A DNA stretch of 64,000 bases from NCBI GenBank assembly GCA_021209875.1, contig JAGYVD010000009.1, forward strand, positions 3,038,001 to 3,102,000, read 5' to 3'. Positions 31,344 to 42,414 of the stretch are shown piece by piece (position 1 is the first letter of the stretch; each line of letters opens with the position of its first letter). The stretch is from Rosellinia necatrix. Taxonomy: Eukaryota > Ascomycota > Sordariomycetes > Xylariales > Xylariaceae. The notes beneath the pieces were generated by a model. That model had not been told where the DNA came from. It searched no databases and saw only the letters and a program-made list of their open reading frames with translations. Made by a program: the position numbers and the translations under genes.

Positions 31344-32000
31344 TCAATCGTCGCCTTGCTGGGCGAACGGATTCTCGATTTCCTCGCTCCCATCCAGGGG
31401 GCTGATAACCACTAACAAAGTGCCTCGAGCCACGACAAGACCTAGTGACCTCGTCGCCTCCTTGCCTTCGTCGTCTACCATCGCGATCCCTTGTCAGTTC
31501 TTGGATTCCAACTACTCATCTCTAGGCTGAGGGGGGGTGAGAGGGGAGTCGATGTATGGCGTGACCTACCTCGCATAACCTCTTGTACCTCGTCCAACAC
31601 CAGATTCATGAGGGCATCGTACCCCTTTAACGTACCGGTGACTATATATCAATTGATGGGTCAGCCGCCGCCGCCGCCGCCGATGTTTCTGCCGTTGTGC
31701 ATTTGACATTCGTTGGCAGACAGGAAGGGGAAGGGGGTTGGGAGTAGGATGGGTAGAGCAAGCCGTACCTTCGCGTCCCCCGTTGAATTTGACGGTAATC
31801 CTCTTGTCCATGTATTTGCCCAGGTCGAGGATGTTCTCCTTCTTGGGCCTCTCCCGTTCCTGCGTGGCCCCGGCACCGCCCGAGTCCCCCCCGTGTCCTC
31901 CTCGTCCTCCCCCGCGGCCACCCCGCCCTCCGCGGTGGTGGCCGCCGCCACCGCCGCCTCGACCGCCGCCGCCGCCGCGGTGATGCCCACGGTCGGACAT
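31344..32000 (-). CDS. LSM7: U6 snRNA-associated Sm-like protein LSm7
   Basis: Three exons, 32000-31769, 31641-31570 and 31474-31344, give 144 residues. LSm7 is part of the LSm2-8 ring on U6 snRNA in the nucleus and the LSm1-7 ring in mRNA decay. The Sm fold starts at ENILDLGKYMDKRITVKFNGG (Sm1) and continues over the splice as EVTGTLKGYDALMNLVLDEV; exon 3 holds Sm2 with LGLVVARGTLLVVISP and ends ENPFAQQGDD. Both introns are in phase 1 with GTACGG and GTAGGT donors. The first 40 residues are an RGG/His-rich extension (HHRGGRGGRGGGRGG), longer than in yeast. The intron between exons 1 and 2 contains a (CCG) run on the plus strand at 31665-31682. Confidence 0.93.
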
Positions 32001-32635
32001 GGTTCTATGATCGGGATCTGTGGATGTGGAGCGAGCCGCTAACTATATTCTCTCGCGGTCCGGAGATGAGGTTACGCGAAAAACAACTCGGGCCGCCGGG
32101 GACTGCCTCGACTGGTCGGTTGGCGACAACGGGCCGAGTCCGCAAACGGTGGAGAGGGCGGGTTGATGATGTAGTTATCCAGAGGGCGGTCGCCGGTACG
32201 TGTGCCTGATCCGCGAGAGGGGAAGGGGCTGCTGCTACTTTCGATGAGGAGCGGGTTGGGATCGTCAACGTCGCGCAATAAGTGATTTGGGTGATTTTGA
32301 GGAAATAAAATTAAGGTTGTCCAAAAGCTACCTAGGTAGGTAGTGTGTAGTGTGTATGCCTTCCTACCTATGGAAAGTGGAGGGGCGGAAGGCTGAAGTA
32401 TTGCGGCGAAAGCTGCAAGGGCTAGTTCCGTGTTTTTGGACATTGCGCCGCTCTGATAGGCCAGAAAAACGACAGAGGGGTCAACACAAGGCTTATGCGG
32501 TTAGGTTGCGGGAGGTGGGTTGACGGGGTAGTTATAGCGGGGTTATGTGTTAAGTTATTATACGCCAAGGCGTGTTTTAGGTAAGCTTCGCAGGCCTATA
32601 AAATTTGTTAACTAAGATGGTCCAGCATCTACGGT

Positions 32636-32712
32636 AGATGATTCTCTACTGGACCTTACCGTATCTACTGTATCTACTGTACCGTATCTACTGTATCTAC
32701 CGTATCTACTAC
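32636..32712. repeat. Tandem repeat of GTATCTACT-type units
   Basis: Irregular head-to-tail copies of gtatctact/gtatctacc, leading directly into a TAGG/CCTA word island. Confidence 0.75.
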
Positions 32713-32905
32713 CTATCTACCCACAGGAAGATACTTAGGTAAGTAGCTAGGTAGGTTAGGTTAACTAAACAGGTACATACATACACCTACCTACCTAATA
32801 CCTCCCTCACATCGTACGACTTGAAATACCTCTCTACTTAAGCTCTCTCTTTGGCTGCGCACGGAATGACACTCCCGACAGAATGTCGCGGACCCATCCA
32901 GCCTA

Positions 32906-33430
32906 TCAAAATGGAAGGAAGATGTTGTCAGATATCACGGGCCAGGCGTGGTCTATCCAGAGTGTCTGGTGACCTTGGCTGCTAGCAGTTAGGCCGCATG
33001 GGAGGCCTCGACATTTGAGGATCTTCCCTTCGACACGGCAATAGACATACCGCGATAGACCGCCTTGTAGCTCTCCATTAATGGCTAGCTGCGGCGGTGT
33101 ACGGCGTACTGTGGAAACCGCATCTCGGAAGATAGCACTAATAAGACTATCGATCGCTGAGCGAATGGGTTCTTTGGAGATGGCGGCTCTCATAGGAGAA
33201 AGCAGATTGTCGAGTAATCTTCCTTCATTCCCGTCGTCACATACAGTTCGCCGAGGCTTATAGCCGACATGCGGTACCCTCGGCCAACGCTGGTCCACTA
33301 CGAGGCCGGCGGCGTAGTGGTCTCCAATTACCATTTCCGGAGCCAGGATGAATAGCCATCGCGCTAGACATAGCCACTGGGGCTGACCGGAGCTCCTTGG
33401 CCCCTATCTCGGCCCCTATTTCCCGACCCA
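32906..33430 (-). pseudogene. Possible remnant of a fungal membrane-protein gene
   Basis: A minus-strand frame of 142 codons ends at 32906. Reading the same frame further upstream adds a segment, PQWLCLARWLFILAPEM (about 33320-33390), that resembles the conserved aromatic/hydrophobic APE stretch of a fungal membrane-protein family of unknown function. The rest shows no further membrane helices and stops interrupt the frame upstream. I take it as a degraded copy rather than a working gene, with low confidence; a chance frame is also possible. Confidence 0.22.
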
Positions 33431-34763
33431 ACGATTGTTCCTGGACAGGGTCCCCGGAGAAAACAACAACAATATCGATAGCTACTGGGGGTATTGCCAT
33501 TGCACCCAGTTGGTTGGGCATGGGCTGGCGACCGTCTTGGGTGCCGCCATGACGATGCAGGCCGCCGATCATTGCCTCTTCGGCGATCTCTGGAGAGCAG
33601 GCGAAGACCCCTCAGGACTCACAATAAATCATGCTGTCCCTACCACTCTGGACCGTCCCCCCTCCCACTGTACCCGTGAACGGCGACGATCTCTGCTCAA
33701 ATCAGTGCAGCCTGGCCCGCGGGTTATAGGCATGGCCACCAGCGGAGCGCAGGATGGAGATAGGATCGGAGCGCAACTCGGGCAACCATCCCAACGTCAT
33801 ATCTTGATTTCGACGTTCTACAGCATACACGGCGTCATTCCGCTATGTTGGCCAACGAGGGGCCGGGTGTGGCATCAATGAATGCGCCAGAGCGAGGTCT
33901 AGGCGTCTCAAGTAAAAGAGGTGTAGGGATTAGTTATACAAGTCACCCAAGTACTGGGAACATGTTGTCGAGTATGTGGTCGCGAGAGCGCAAGAAGCTA
34001 CCCAAGAAGCCACCGAGCTCTCTATTGTGCATGAGATATTACCTAATCCACGACCCCCATCTTCTGTGGCTTATAGCGCGTGGCTTTTTTTTACTTATTT
34101 ATTTTTATTTTTTTTATTTATTTACCTGCCTAGGTAGGTAGGTAGTTGACCTCCTTATGTAGCTACGGTAGGTATCTGTTCACTAACCCTACATGTAATG
34201 GATGTACCCAATGTACGAGTATACATACTATAGGTATATGTATGTACATGCTGTATGTAGGTTCCCCGCTAGCGAGAGGAACTTTTGGAGTGATGGCACT
34301 ACGTATTCAACATAACCACCACTTTCCATTGTTTCTTTTTCAATCACGTCTATTACTATCTTCCCTTGTTTCTTTTTTAAGTGATGCCCTACTCCTTAGC
34401 TTCGCGTCCCGGTCCACGATAGACCACACACTACCCACCTACTTATCTACCTTAGGAAGTAGGTATATGTGGAAGGTGGTAGGAGGCATCTCATGCACAT
34501 AGGTAGCTTGCCATAGAACCGGAGACTAGGCATCAAGCAAGGTACAAGGCTCCATTCTTTGGCATATGTAGAGTGGTAGTGAACCCACATAGCTGGCCTT
34601 GCTTGATTCCGTCTTGCTCGATCTCACCGTTAACCTACCTAGGTAAAGCACCTGTCCAACATTAGCCTACGCCTACGTGCGCCTACGTACCTACATATGT
34701 AATACCTATCTACCTACCTACTTACCTAACCTTGGGTGAGAAGTAAATCAGTTGAGTAAACTA

Positions 34764-34958
34764 GTCTCTATCTACCGCCTATCTACCGCCTACCTACCGC
34801 CTACCTACCACCTACCTATCGCCTACCTATCACCTATCTGTCACATAGGTATCTGTCACCTACCTCTACCCTAGTGTATATAGTCGACATGAACTATCTG
34901 CTACCTACCACCTGCTGCCTACCTGCTACCTACCTGCTACCTACCTAAGTAGTAGGTA
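34764..34958. repeat. Minisatellite-like array, unit about 11 bp
   Basis: Degenerate head-to-tail copies of cctaccgccta, drifting to cctatcaccta and cctgctaccta, bordered on both sides by TAGG/CCTA words. Confidence 0.75.
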
Positions 34959-36935
34959 CCTACTGTATGTATGATTGCTCATGACTACATACGTGCTTGG
35001 GAATCAAGCCAACATACCACACATACATGTGGTTGCTGCACACTTGGCGCGCTCCACAGCGCCTCGGCGGCTGTCGAGGTTACTTCGTTACGTCCCTACA
35101 TGCTAGGTCCGTACTAAGCTCTATCGACTGCGCTTAGTAGCGTAGCCCAGGCAAGCCAGGTTAGTCATGCCGGGAATCTGGTAATGTCTCTGGCACTAAC
35201 TTACGCCAGAAATACCTCGTACCAGTCTTGCGGAAGCCCCGCCCGATGGCCTGGGTACGCTTACAAGAAAACATATCAAGTGGTTACCTAACTCCGACTT
35301 ATACGGCACCCCGGCGGGCCAGTCAGATTACCCGTCTCTACCCAGAACCATGCATCGAATTGTTGCGCTACCTATCTAAGGTAAGAATGAAAAGTAAGAA
35401 GTACCTTACCCTACCTGTCGATTCCTGGTACCCAGGTAGGTACCTAAGGTAGGTTGGTAGCGTTGCTCACCATGACCGCTGTAGGCGTACCACTGTAGGT
35501 GCCTTGCTGGCGTGCATCTCCAGGGTCGATTTATGGTGTCCGATAGCTGCGATGACCCCTGTGCGCGCGCCCCCCCGCCTTTTGATCCGCTTATCCTCTC
35601 AACCCCACAACGCAAGTGCAGCAGCAGCTCCAGCAACCTGCTCCTTGCCTGTCCTGTTATTTTATGTAAGTAGTTATCTAACTAGCGTAACTACCTATAT
35701 AATGTACATATAATGTACATGCCTTATGTACATACCTCGCGCGCATATATCTACTTACCTACCTACCTACTACCTTGAGGCATGTACGTTAGCCTCAAGC
35801 AAGTTCTCCGGTCTCCACACTCGCGTCGCATGCCACAATACTTCAGACGATCGACGACGACACGGGACTTGCGCTACCGCTACACCACAAACCGTATCTC
35901 TCGAGCCCAGGACCCGGGACCCTAGGCTAGGCCAGTTTCGAGGACCCGTTCGGCAACTAGTCCCTTCTCGCGTAGACCGTTCCCCCTGACCGTCGTCCCC
36001 TCGTGCAAATTCGATTTATAGAGGCGTCGCTGTCGTTCTCTCGCTCCCTTGGCTCGCCATCGCACCCCGGCAACCTGGACAGGCGCTCGAGCGTGTGCGG
36101 ACGGGCTCCTCTCCCTCTTGTAGTTATCGTCCGTTGCCCCCCTCTTGTATCATCGATTGGGCCTCTTGTATCGTCCCTCTTATATGCAACAGCTTGCAGC
36201 TGGCCCGCCACCTCATAGGCTACACGAGCCGACACGAGTCTAAGCGAATTGCCGGCGTCGTGCAGCTCTGGCGCTCCTCAGGTGCCATGTCGCTGTTGTG
36301 GTCACCCAGGATCTCGGGTCACCAATAGCGCCTCGGCCAATCTTGCACATCCAAGGCCGTCCCAACGCCATCCAAGGCTCCCTCTCCTTTTTCCTGCTGC
36401 CTCCCGCTCAACCGCGCCTCCTGCCCCCAGGACCCAGGACCCAGGCATTCCTACGCTGGCACGCTGGGCAGGCCTTCCTAGGCATTCCCAATTCCTCTAA
36501 CCCCACATCCGGATTGGCGTATCCGCCTGCGGCACCCAAGGCTACCTACCTATCATACATTTTGGATACATCCCATTCTGTACCCATCTAGACTAATACG
36601 GCCCGCCCTGCTACCCGCTCTCCTGTCCTGTCCTCCTGCCGGTCTACGGGCTCCCGGTATACCTGCCCGCCGCTGTGCCTGTCCCTTCTCGGTCGCCAAC
36701 GCCCCCCCTCACCACCACCACCACCCCCCCCCTCCATCCACTGGAACCAGAACCTTGGTACTCTTCTCGTTTATCGGCGGCACTGCCTCAGCCTCTTACA
36801 GCTCATTAATGTCCTCGCTTCGTCCTCCCGCAGCTCGTTGGGTGGGATATCCGGGTGCGCCAGGGCCGTTGAGGGTAGACCCGCGTCGGGCGTCTCTGCA
36901 ACATCTCCGCGTCGTTCCTTGCTGGGGAACGGGGC

Positions 36936-38889
36936 ATGACTATGGCGCACACTGTTGACGCCGACCAGCACAAACGGAAACGAGACGTCGCCGATGACAA
37001 CGGCAGCCAGGTACATGACCGTATCCCTCAACCACCGCCTCCCCAGTCGGGTAAGTCACATTGCCCCCCCCCCCCCCTCTGTCCATCGACTATTGTTAGG
37101 GATGGCAGGCGACCCACAAACTAGAGCTACGCTTCTGCCATTATATAATGAAAAATTGAGCGCCGTACTCCATCTATTATTGCTGGACTTTCGTTCTCCT
37201 GTACGCCATGTTTCGATCCACACCCTTTGAATCTTTCCCATGTCTCTTCGGCCCAAGAAGATGGACACTGCTCCCCCTCTGCATGTACGCATAAAGATAG
37301 AGCCAGCCACTAACGAGCATGGAAGTGAATACCGTTCCTATAAACTACCTCTCGAGGTCTCCGGGGGGTCAAGCTCAAGCTTATTCAGGGCGACGGTGAT
37401 ACTTTCTCCAATGCGCTGGACTTGATCAGCGAATATGAAGGTAGGCCCCTCCTTCCGGCGAGCGCCCGCTCGTCACGCTCCCCATGGAGGCTATCAGCAC
37501 GAACTAAAGCGCAGAACAGGTGTACTGAACAGACACGAAAGCCTGGCCTTTAACCTGGGCGCCAAACTCACCGGTTCCCGCCTTCTCAAGGCCATGGAGG
37601 GAGCATTCGAAGGGCCCATCACGACGACGCCTCCCCAGAACCAGTTCACCCTTGACCCGGTAACATGGCTTGACATCGTCGACTTCGCCAAGTCGCATCC
37701 GCAAGAGTTCCAATTATCAGCCACGCCGTCCGGCATGCGATACTGTCAGTTTCCGCTGAAGGATGTTCGAGTGGAGATTGGCGAAGACGACTGGAGGTTG
37801 ATCGTCTCCGGTGCTCTAGATAGGTTTAGGCTTGTACCACCGCAGCCGCTCGAAGAAGACGAGGCAGCCGAACTTGCGACGGTGGAGATTCTCGAGCAAC
37901 GCCTCCAGGTGCTGATCAAGAAAGCGGATGAAGTGGCACGGAGAGCCCGTCAGCTTAACTATCATCTCAGCGGCAGAAAAGCCTCCATCCATTCTCGTCA
38001 GCCATCCCAATCCACCACGGGATCTGTATTTCAACCCGTAAACGCCATCCGACAGGCTAGCACCAACCCCATCTATGACTTACACGCAGACCTCCTCCAA
38101 CAATTCGCCGCCCCGGTAGCGCAGCCCCCAAACCACCGGATATCTTCCGCTAGCTCCCTCCCGCCTACTCCAAACCCCATGAGCACGGCATCGTCCACGC
38201 CTCGGACCTCCGTACAGCAGCATAATTTCATCAACAGCCACAGCAACCGCCCATCACCCAGCTATATTTCGGAGCCTATCACAAGAGACGCAGAGGAAGA
38301 GAACCGCGTATTAGTCACGTCGAGAATCGAGAAGATGACCCGTGGCGAGGTGATACGGCCTCCCTGCGATCGATGTCGAAGACTGAAGACACAATGTATC
38401 AAGCACCTCACAGCTTGCCAAGGCTGCACCAAAAAGCACACCAAGTGTACATGGAAGAGGCTGACGGAAGAAGAGGCGACGCTATTGAAGGGAGAAACAA
38501 GTGGTGAGGGCGACGAGGAAGAAGATGAGTCCAGGAGCGCACTTTGGAAGGGCAGCCTCATCTCGCCGCTCCGGCCGCCCGAGATTAGTGACCTTGGGGC
38601 CGGACCAGAGCGGGACGGGGGCGAACCCACGGTAGGCCAGCTGGGCCCGAGACTTGTTGTCGGCCGGCCGGCAGATGAGATATGGCGCAAAGGGCCTGGC
38701 CATATACGCCCCGGCCGAGACGACTCCATGGATATCGACCCGAGCCCGCGCCAGCCGTATGCGCCGGAGGAAGCTACGAACTACACAGCGATACACAGCC
38801 CAATCGTCGATGCCAGAATCAGGCAAGTTGCTTCAGCAGCATCTGCTCGCGCAGATGCAGCGGCACGCGAGGGGCAACACCATTCATAA
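36936..38889 (+). CDS. Protein with C-terminal Zn2Cys6 cluster, apparent frameshift
   Basis: The C-terminal part is clear: a frame to 38889 carries C-x2-C-x6-C-x6-C-x2-C-x6-C (PPCDRCRRLKTQC then TACQGCTKKHTKC), an exact Zn2Cys6 pattern, placed near the end and not at the N-terminus as in most GAL4-type regulators. It follows a low-complexity Ser/Pro region. Upstream exons, by eye: 36936-37050 (Lys/Arg-rich KRKRD), 37100-37200, and from about 37258. The third exon reads KLPLEV, then after a run of six G at about 37366-37371 the family-like sequence continues in another frame as VKLKLIQGDGDTF...DLISEYE. One further G would restore the frame. An intron at about 37440-37490 then leads into HELKRRTGVLNRHE. 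Probably nuclear; target genes unknown. Confidence 0.6.
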
Positions 38890-39479
38890 AACCATGACGG
38901 CCATACTCTGTACTTATATACTTGAACAGGTAGGGGGGCTTGTCGCGGGATCTCGCATAGCAGTACGTATCTGTATATAAAATCCTCAGAGAGAGGAGGC
39001 ACTTGGCACCCTGTATTTAAATTGTGAATATGGTACTGGGGGGCAATTACGGCGGACTCTTTGCAGTGTAGATTACACCCGATGTCTTTTCTCAACTCTA
39101 TTCCTCACCACTCTAGTCGTGAACCCGAAGAGGCCTAAAGTAGGTAGGCTTTGGAGATAAAAGGTAAGTATTGCCGGTGGGGTGCTGGTGGGGCACAACA
39201 AGCCTTCATCGTGATGCATAACACGCCAAGAGGGGTAGATGACCTTCCCCATCTGGGGGGGGCCCAAGGGCATAGGCCACTTGAACTAACAAGGCCCCGG
39301 CCGCGGGCCGGCACGAAATTCACACCAGAACAATAATCTCAACTCACTCTACACCGGAAAACCCGCTTACTACCTGGCCGTTTCATATAATAAATCACGA
39401 AGAAAAGGAAAGCCACCTCGCCTCCACCCTCCTTCCCCCCTCAATTCAAACCACACCCACACACTACCCCCCGCGCACG
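38890..39479. other. Intergenic region
   Basis: 3' flank of the Zn2Cys6 gene and leader of the VOC gene; the last 60 bases are C/A-rich, as in many fungal leaders. No other coding signal. Confidence 0.5.
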
Positions 39480-39909
39480 ATGACGGCGACCCGGTCCCTG
39501 TTCCAGGTGACGCTGGTGGTGGACGACTACGACCGAGCCAAGGCGTACTACTGCGACGTGCTGGGGTTCGAGTGCACGGCGGACGTGGACCAGGGCGAGG
39601 GCAAGAGATGGGTAGTGGTGAGGCCGAGGTCCGAAGGGGGGCAGTGGTGGTGGTGGTGGAGACGGTGGTGCGGCGCTCGTGCTGGCGCGGGCGGCGACGG
39701 CGGCGCAGACGGCCGCCGTCGGGAACCAGACGGGCGGCCGCGTCGGCTTCTTCCTGTCCACGGACGACATCGCGCGCGACCGCGCCGCGCTGCTGGGGAG
39801 GGGGGTCAGGTTCCTCGAGGAGCCGCGGGTCATGCCGTACGGCACCGTCGTCGTCTTCGAGGACTTATATGGGAATACGTGGGATCTCATACAGCCTGTG
39901 GAGGGATAA
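39480..39909 (+). CDS. Glyoxalase/dioxygenase-like VOC protein, frameshifted
   Basis: The first frame from the ATG at 39480 gives the start of a vicinal oxygen chelate fold: LFQVTLVVDDYDRAKAYYCD, then LGFECTADVDQGEGKRWVVV. After a run of six G (39627-39632) it turns into a Trp-rich nonsense stretch. The second half of the fold lies in the next frame up to the TAA at 39909: AALVLARAATA, RVGFFLSTDDIARDRAAL, and a final YGTVVVFEDLYGNTWDLIQP. Dropping one G joins them through a Gly-rich loop of about 142 residues, a normal VOC length. This may be a real frameshift, making a pseudogene, or an indel error in the assembly. VOC proteins use a metal for isomerase, dioxygenase or drug-binding tasks; the substrate is unknown. 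Confidence 0.75.
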
Positions 39910-41040
39910 GGGGGGTTTTTGGGAAAGGGAGGGTGTGGGGGTGGGGGAGGGGGGAGAGGAAGGGGTGGGGAATAGGGGGGGTTTGGGTGAGGTTGGATGG
40001 GAAATCTATGATTGATCGATTGATCGATTGATTGATTGCTTCATTGACTGGTTGATTGGTTGATTGATGGATTGCAGTTGATATCTGGGGATGCCAACCC
40101 CGTTTTGAATTTTGAATTGTGCTCCTGAGTGTGCGGGTTTGTAGATTCAGTGGTGACATTTCTAGCGCAAGCAAGCATTCATTCACTATACATAACTATA
40201 TAGTTATATGGTGATGTACCAGACATATATGTTGCAAAAGGATATGTGAAATAAAATCAGGACATCAAAATAGGACTTTTCATGTCTCAGAAAACTTGCG
40301 ACAACGGACTAATCAAACACAAGTTCATGGACAAGTTGAAGTTTAATATGGTACCTACTTGGTAGGTATTATTATGTAAGGTACCGTCATAGCTACATAA
40401 CTAGGGGTTTGGAACCTTGTGGATCTTATCGTAACTCTGTATCGCCGAGACAAAAGCTCTGTACATACGCACGGACCTTATTCGTCCCAGCATGCGGGTT
40501 CACTCCAGACGTTAATATCTGAAGCTATGCTTTAGTGGCAGCGGGCTGCACAGGACCCACTCCATTAAACCTTTACAATGCCAGCAGGAAAAAAAAAAAA
40601 AAAAGGTAAAGGCGCCAGAGAAATGGCAGCGATAAGCCGTCATTGACAACATTGATACCGACAATGTGATAGCCTGATAAGTGGTGAATAGGAAAAGGAA
40701 ACGCTGCACAGAGCTCTCTCTATATTTACAGATTCTCATTCTAGGTTACCGACTCAGCCTTCTTTTCTATTTCCTACCTTATTCAAGTTCATACCTTCAA
40801 GTTCCTGCCTACCAGTTACCTACCTAGTTACCCTTCCTTCCTTCCTTCCTTCACTTCCAACACTGCGGGCAGGGATTCGACATAAACATCCGTTACACAT
40901 CTCGGCGCCACTATCTGCTACCAGACAGACAGGCCCATTGTTTCGCACACTCGTACTTCAGTCCACCCTTACCGCCGGCAGATTGGCTATCACTATATGC
41001 GCCCGAGACTGCTGCTGCACCAACAACGACGACGCACATA
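39910..41040. other. Intergenic region with GATT array
   Basis: Begins with the G-rich 3' flank of the VOC gene and a GATT tetranucleotide array (40008-40079), then AT-rich DNA, an A run at about 40588-40604, and a CTTC/TTCC run at 40830-40851 in the RIM2 leader. No supported gene. Confidence 0.5.
40008..40079. repeat. GATT/GATC tetranucleotide array
   Basis: Imperfect head-to-tail copies of GATT with some GATC, GGTT and GACT variants, about 100 bp past the stop codon of the VOC gene. Confidence 0.85.
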
Positions 41041-42414
41041 ATGGTTAGCATGGCGAAGAACGGGCGGGAGGGCGCCGCCGTCGCCTACGTACCCCAGCTG
41101 CCACAGTCGAGGGAGCTTGGCGAAGTCACTCCCAACCCGACTCCCGCCACGAAAATATCGCCTTTTGGCAAATCATGGCCGTATCTTGTGGCCGGAGCGT
41201 ACGTGCTCGCCTTGAAGACCTGAAGTGGAACGGTTCTTTCACCATGGCGTCATATTCATATGCTCTCTATATGCCTTACATGCCCTATTCACTCTATTCA
41301 CTCTATTCGCCCTACCTACCTTACCTGCCCTACTTGCCCTCTCCCAATGTATGCACCGCGCGCTAACTTACGCTATTAAAACAGAGCTGGTGGTATGACC
41401 GCCGCCGTCCTAACCGCCCCCCTCGACGTCCTCAAGACTAGACTACAATCCGACTTCTACCAGGCGCAACTTCGTGCTGCCCGTGCCGCCGCAGGCCACA
41501 CCGGCATGAGTCCGCTGCGGTCAGCATCATACCACCTGGTAGAGACCATGCACATCCTGCGCGATGTGTATCGGTTAGAGGGTGGGCGTGCACTGTTCAA
41601 GGGACTAGGGCCCAATCTTGTGGGCGTCATACCTGCCAGGAGCATCAACTTCTACGTATACCCGATGAGCAAACGCACCTTCTCCGAGTGGACAGGATTA
41701 AACCCGACCAATCCAGCCATCCATCTGGCGAGTGCCATCACCGCGGGGATCGCAACCGGCACTGCGACAAATCCCATCTGGCTTGTGAAGACCCGACTGC
41801 AGCTGGACAAGAACAACGCTGAGCGCAAGGGTGACGTAACTGCTCGCCGATATCGGAATAGCTGGGACTGCATCAAGCAGGTTCTGCGTGACGAGGGCCC
41901 CAGGGGCTTCTTCAAGGGCCTCAGCGCCAGCTACCTAGGCGTCACCGAGAGCACCTTACAATGGGTGCTGTACGAGGAATTGAAGAGTCGGTTACGGCTA
42001 CGCCAAGAGCGCATAGTGGCCAGCGGTCGGGAGAAGACGTGGTGGGACCACACGGTCGACTGGACCGGCAATGCCATGGGTGCCGGCGCTGCTAAAGGTC
42101 TGGCGGCTGTATTGACGTACCCTCACGAGGTAAGCAACATCCGGTCAACCCCGACTACAATTCATTCCCACATAGAATCTAAACTGACCGACTGTTTCTA
42201 GGTTGCACGAACAAGACTAAGGCAAGCGCCAATGGCGGATGGCCGCCCGAGGTACACCGGCCTCGTACAATGCTTCAAGCTCGTGTGGAAGGAAGAGGGC
42301 ATGATTGGGCTGTATGGTGGCCTGACACCTCACCTTATGCGCACCATTCCTTCGGCCGCCATTATGTTCGGCATGTACGAGGGCATCCTCACATTACTCG
42401 GCGCGAAGAGCTGA
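41041..42414 (+). CDS. RIM2: Mitochondrial pyrimidine nucleotide carrier (RIM2 type)
   Basis: Three exons, 41041-41198, 41385-42129 and 42202-42414, give 371 residues. The protein belongs to the mitochondrial carrier family and most resembles yeast Rim2 (SLC25A33/36), which exchanges pyrimidine nucleotides across the inner membrane. All three carrier signatures are present: APLDVLKTRL, NPIWLVKTRL and YPHEVARTRL, the last rebuilt across intron 2. The FKGLGPNLVGVIPARSINF stretch and the closing GLTPHLMRTIPSAAIMFG stretch are also typical. Intron 1 (186 bp, GTACGT...AAACAG, phase 2) is full of CCTA/CTAT-type pyrimidine repeats; intron 2 is 72 bp (GTAAGC...TTCTAG). A second ATG at 41050 is also possible as start. 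No separate targeting peptide is needed in this family. Confidence 0.92.

Larger units (their letters stand above)
32001..36935. other. Long repeat-rich gene-poor region
   Basis: About 4.9 kb between LSM7 (-) and the Zn2Cys6 gene (+). It holds TAGG/CCTA word islands (32320-32345, 32655-32820, 34125-34145, 34640-34960, 35740-35775), minisatellite-like arrays, and a pyrimidine-rich leader region with chance frames (about 36000-36930). The only possible coding remnant is at 32906-33430. Confidence 0.55.
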
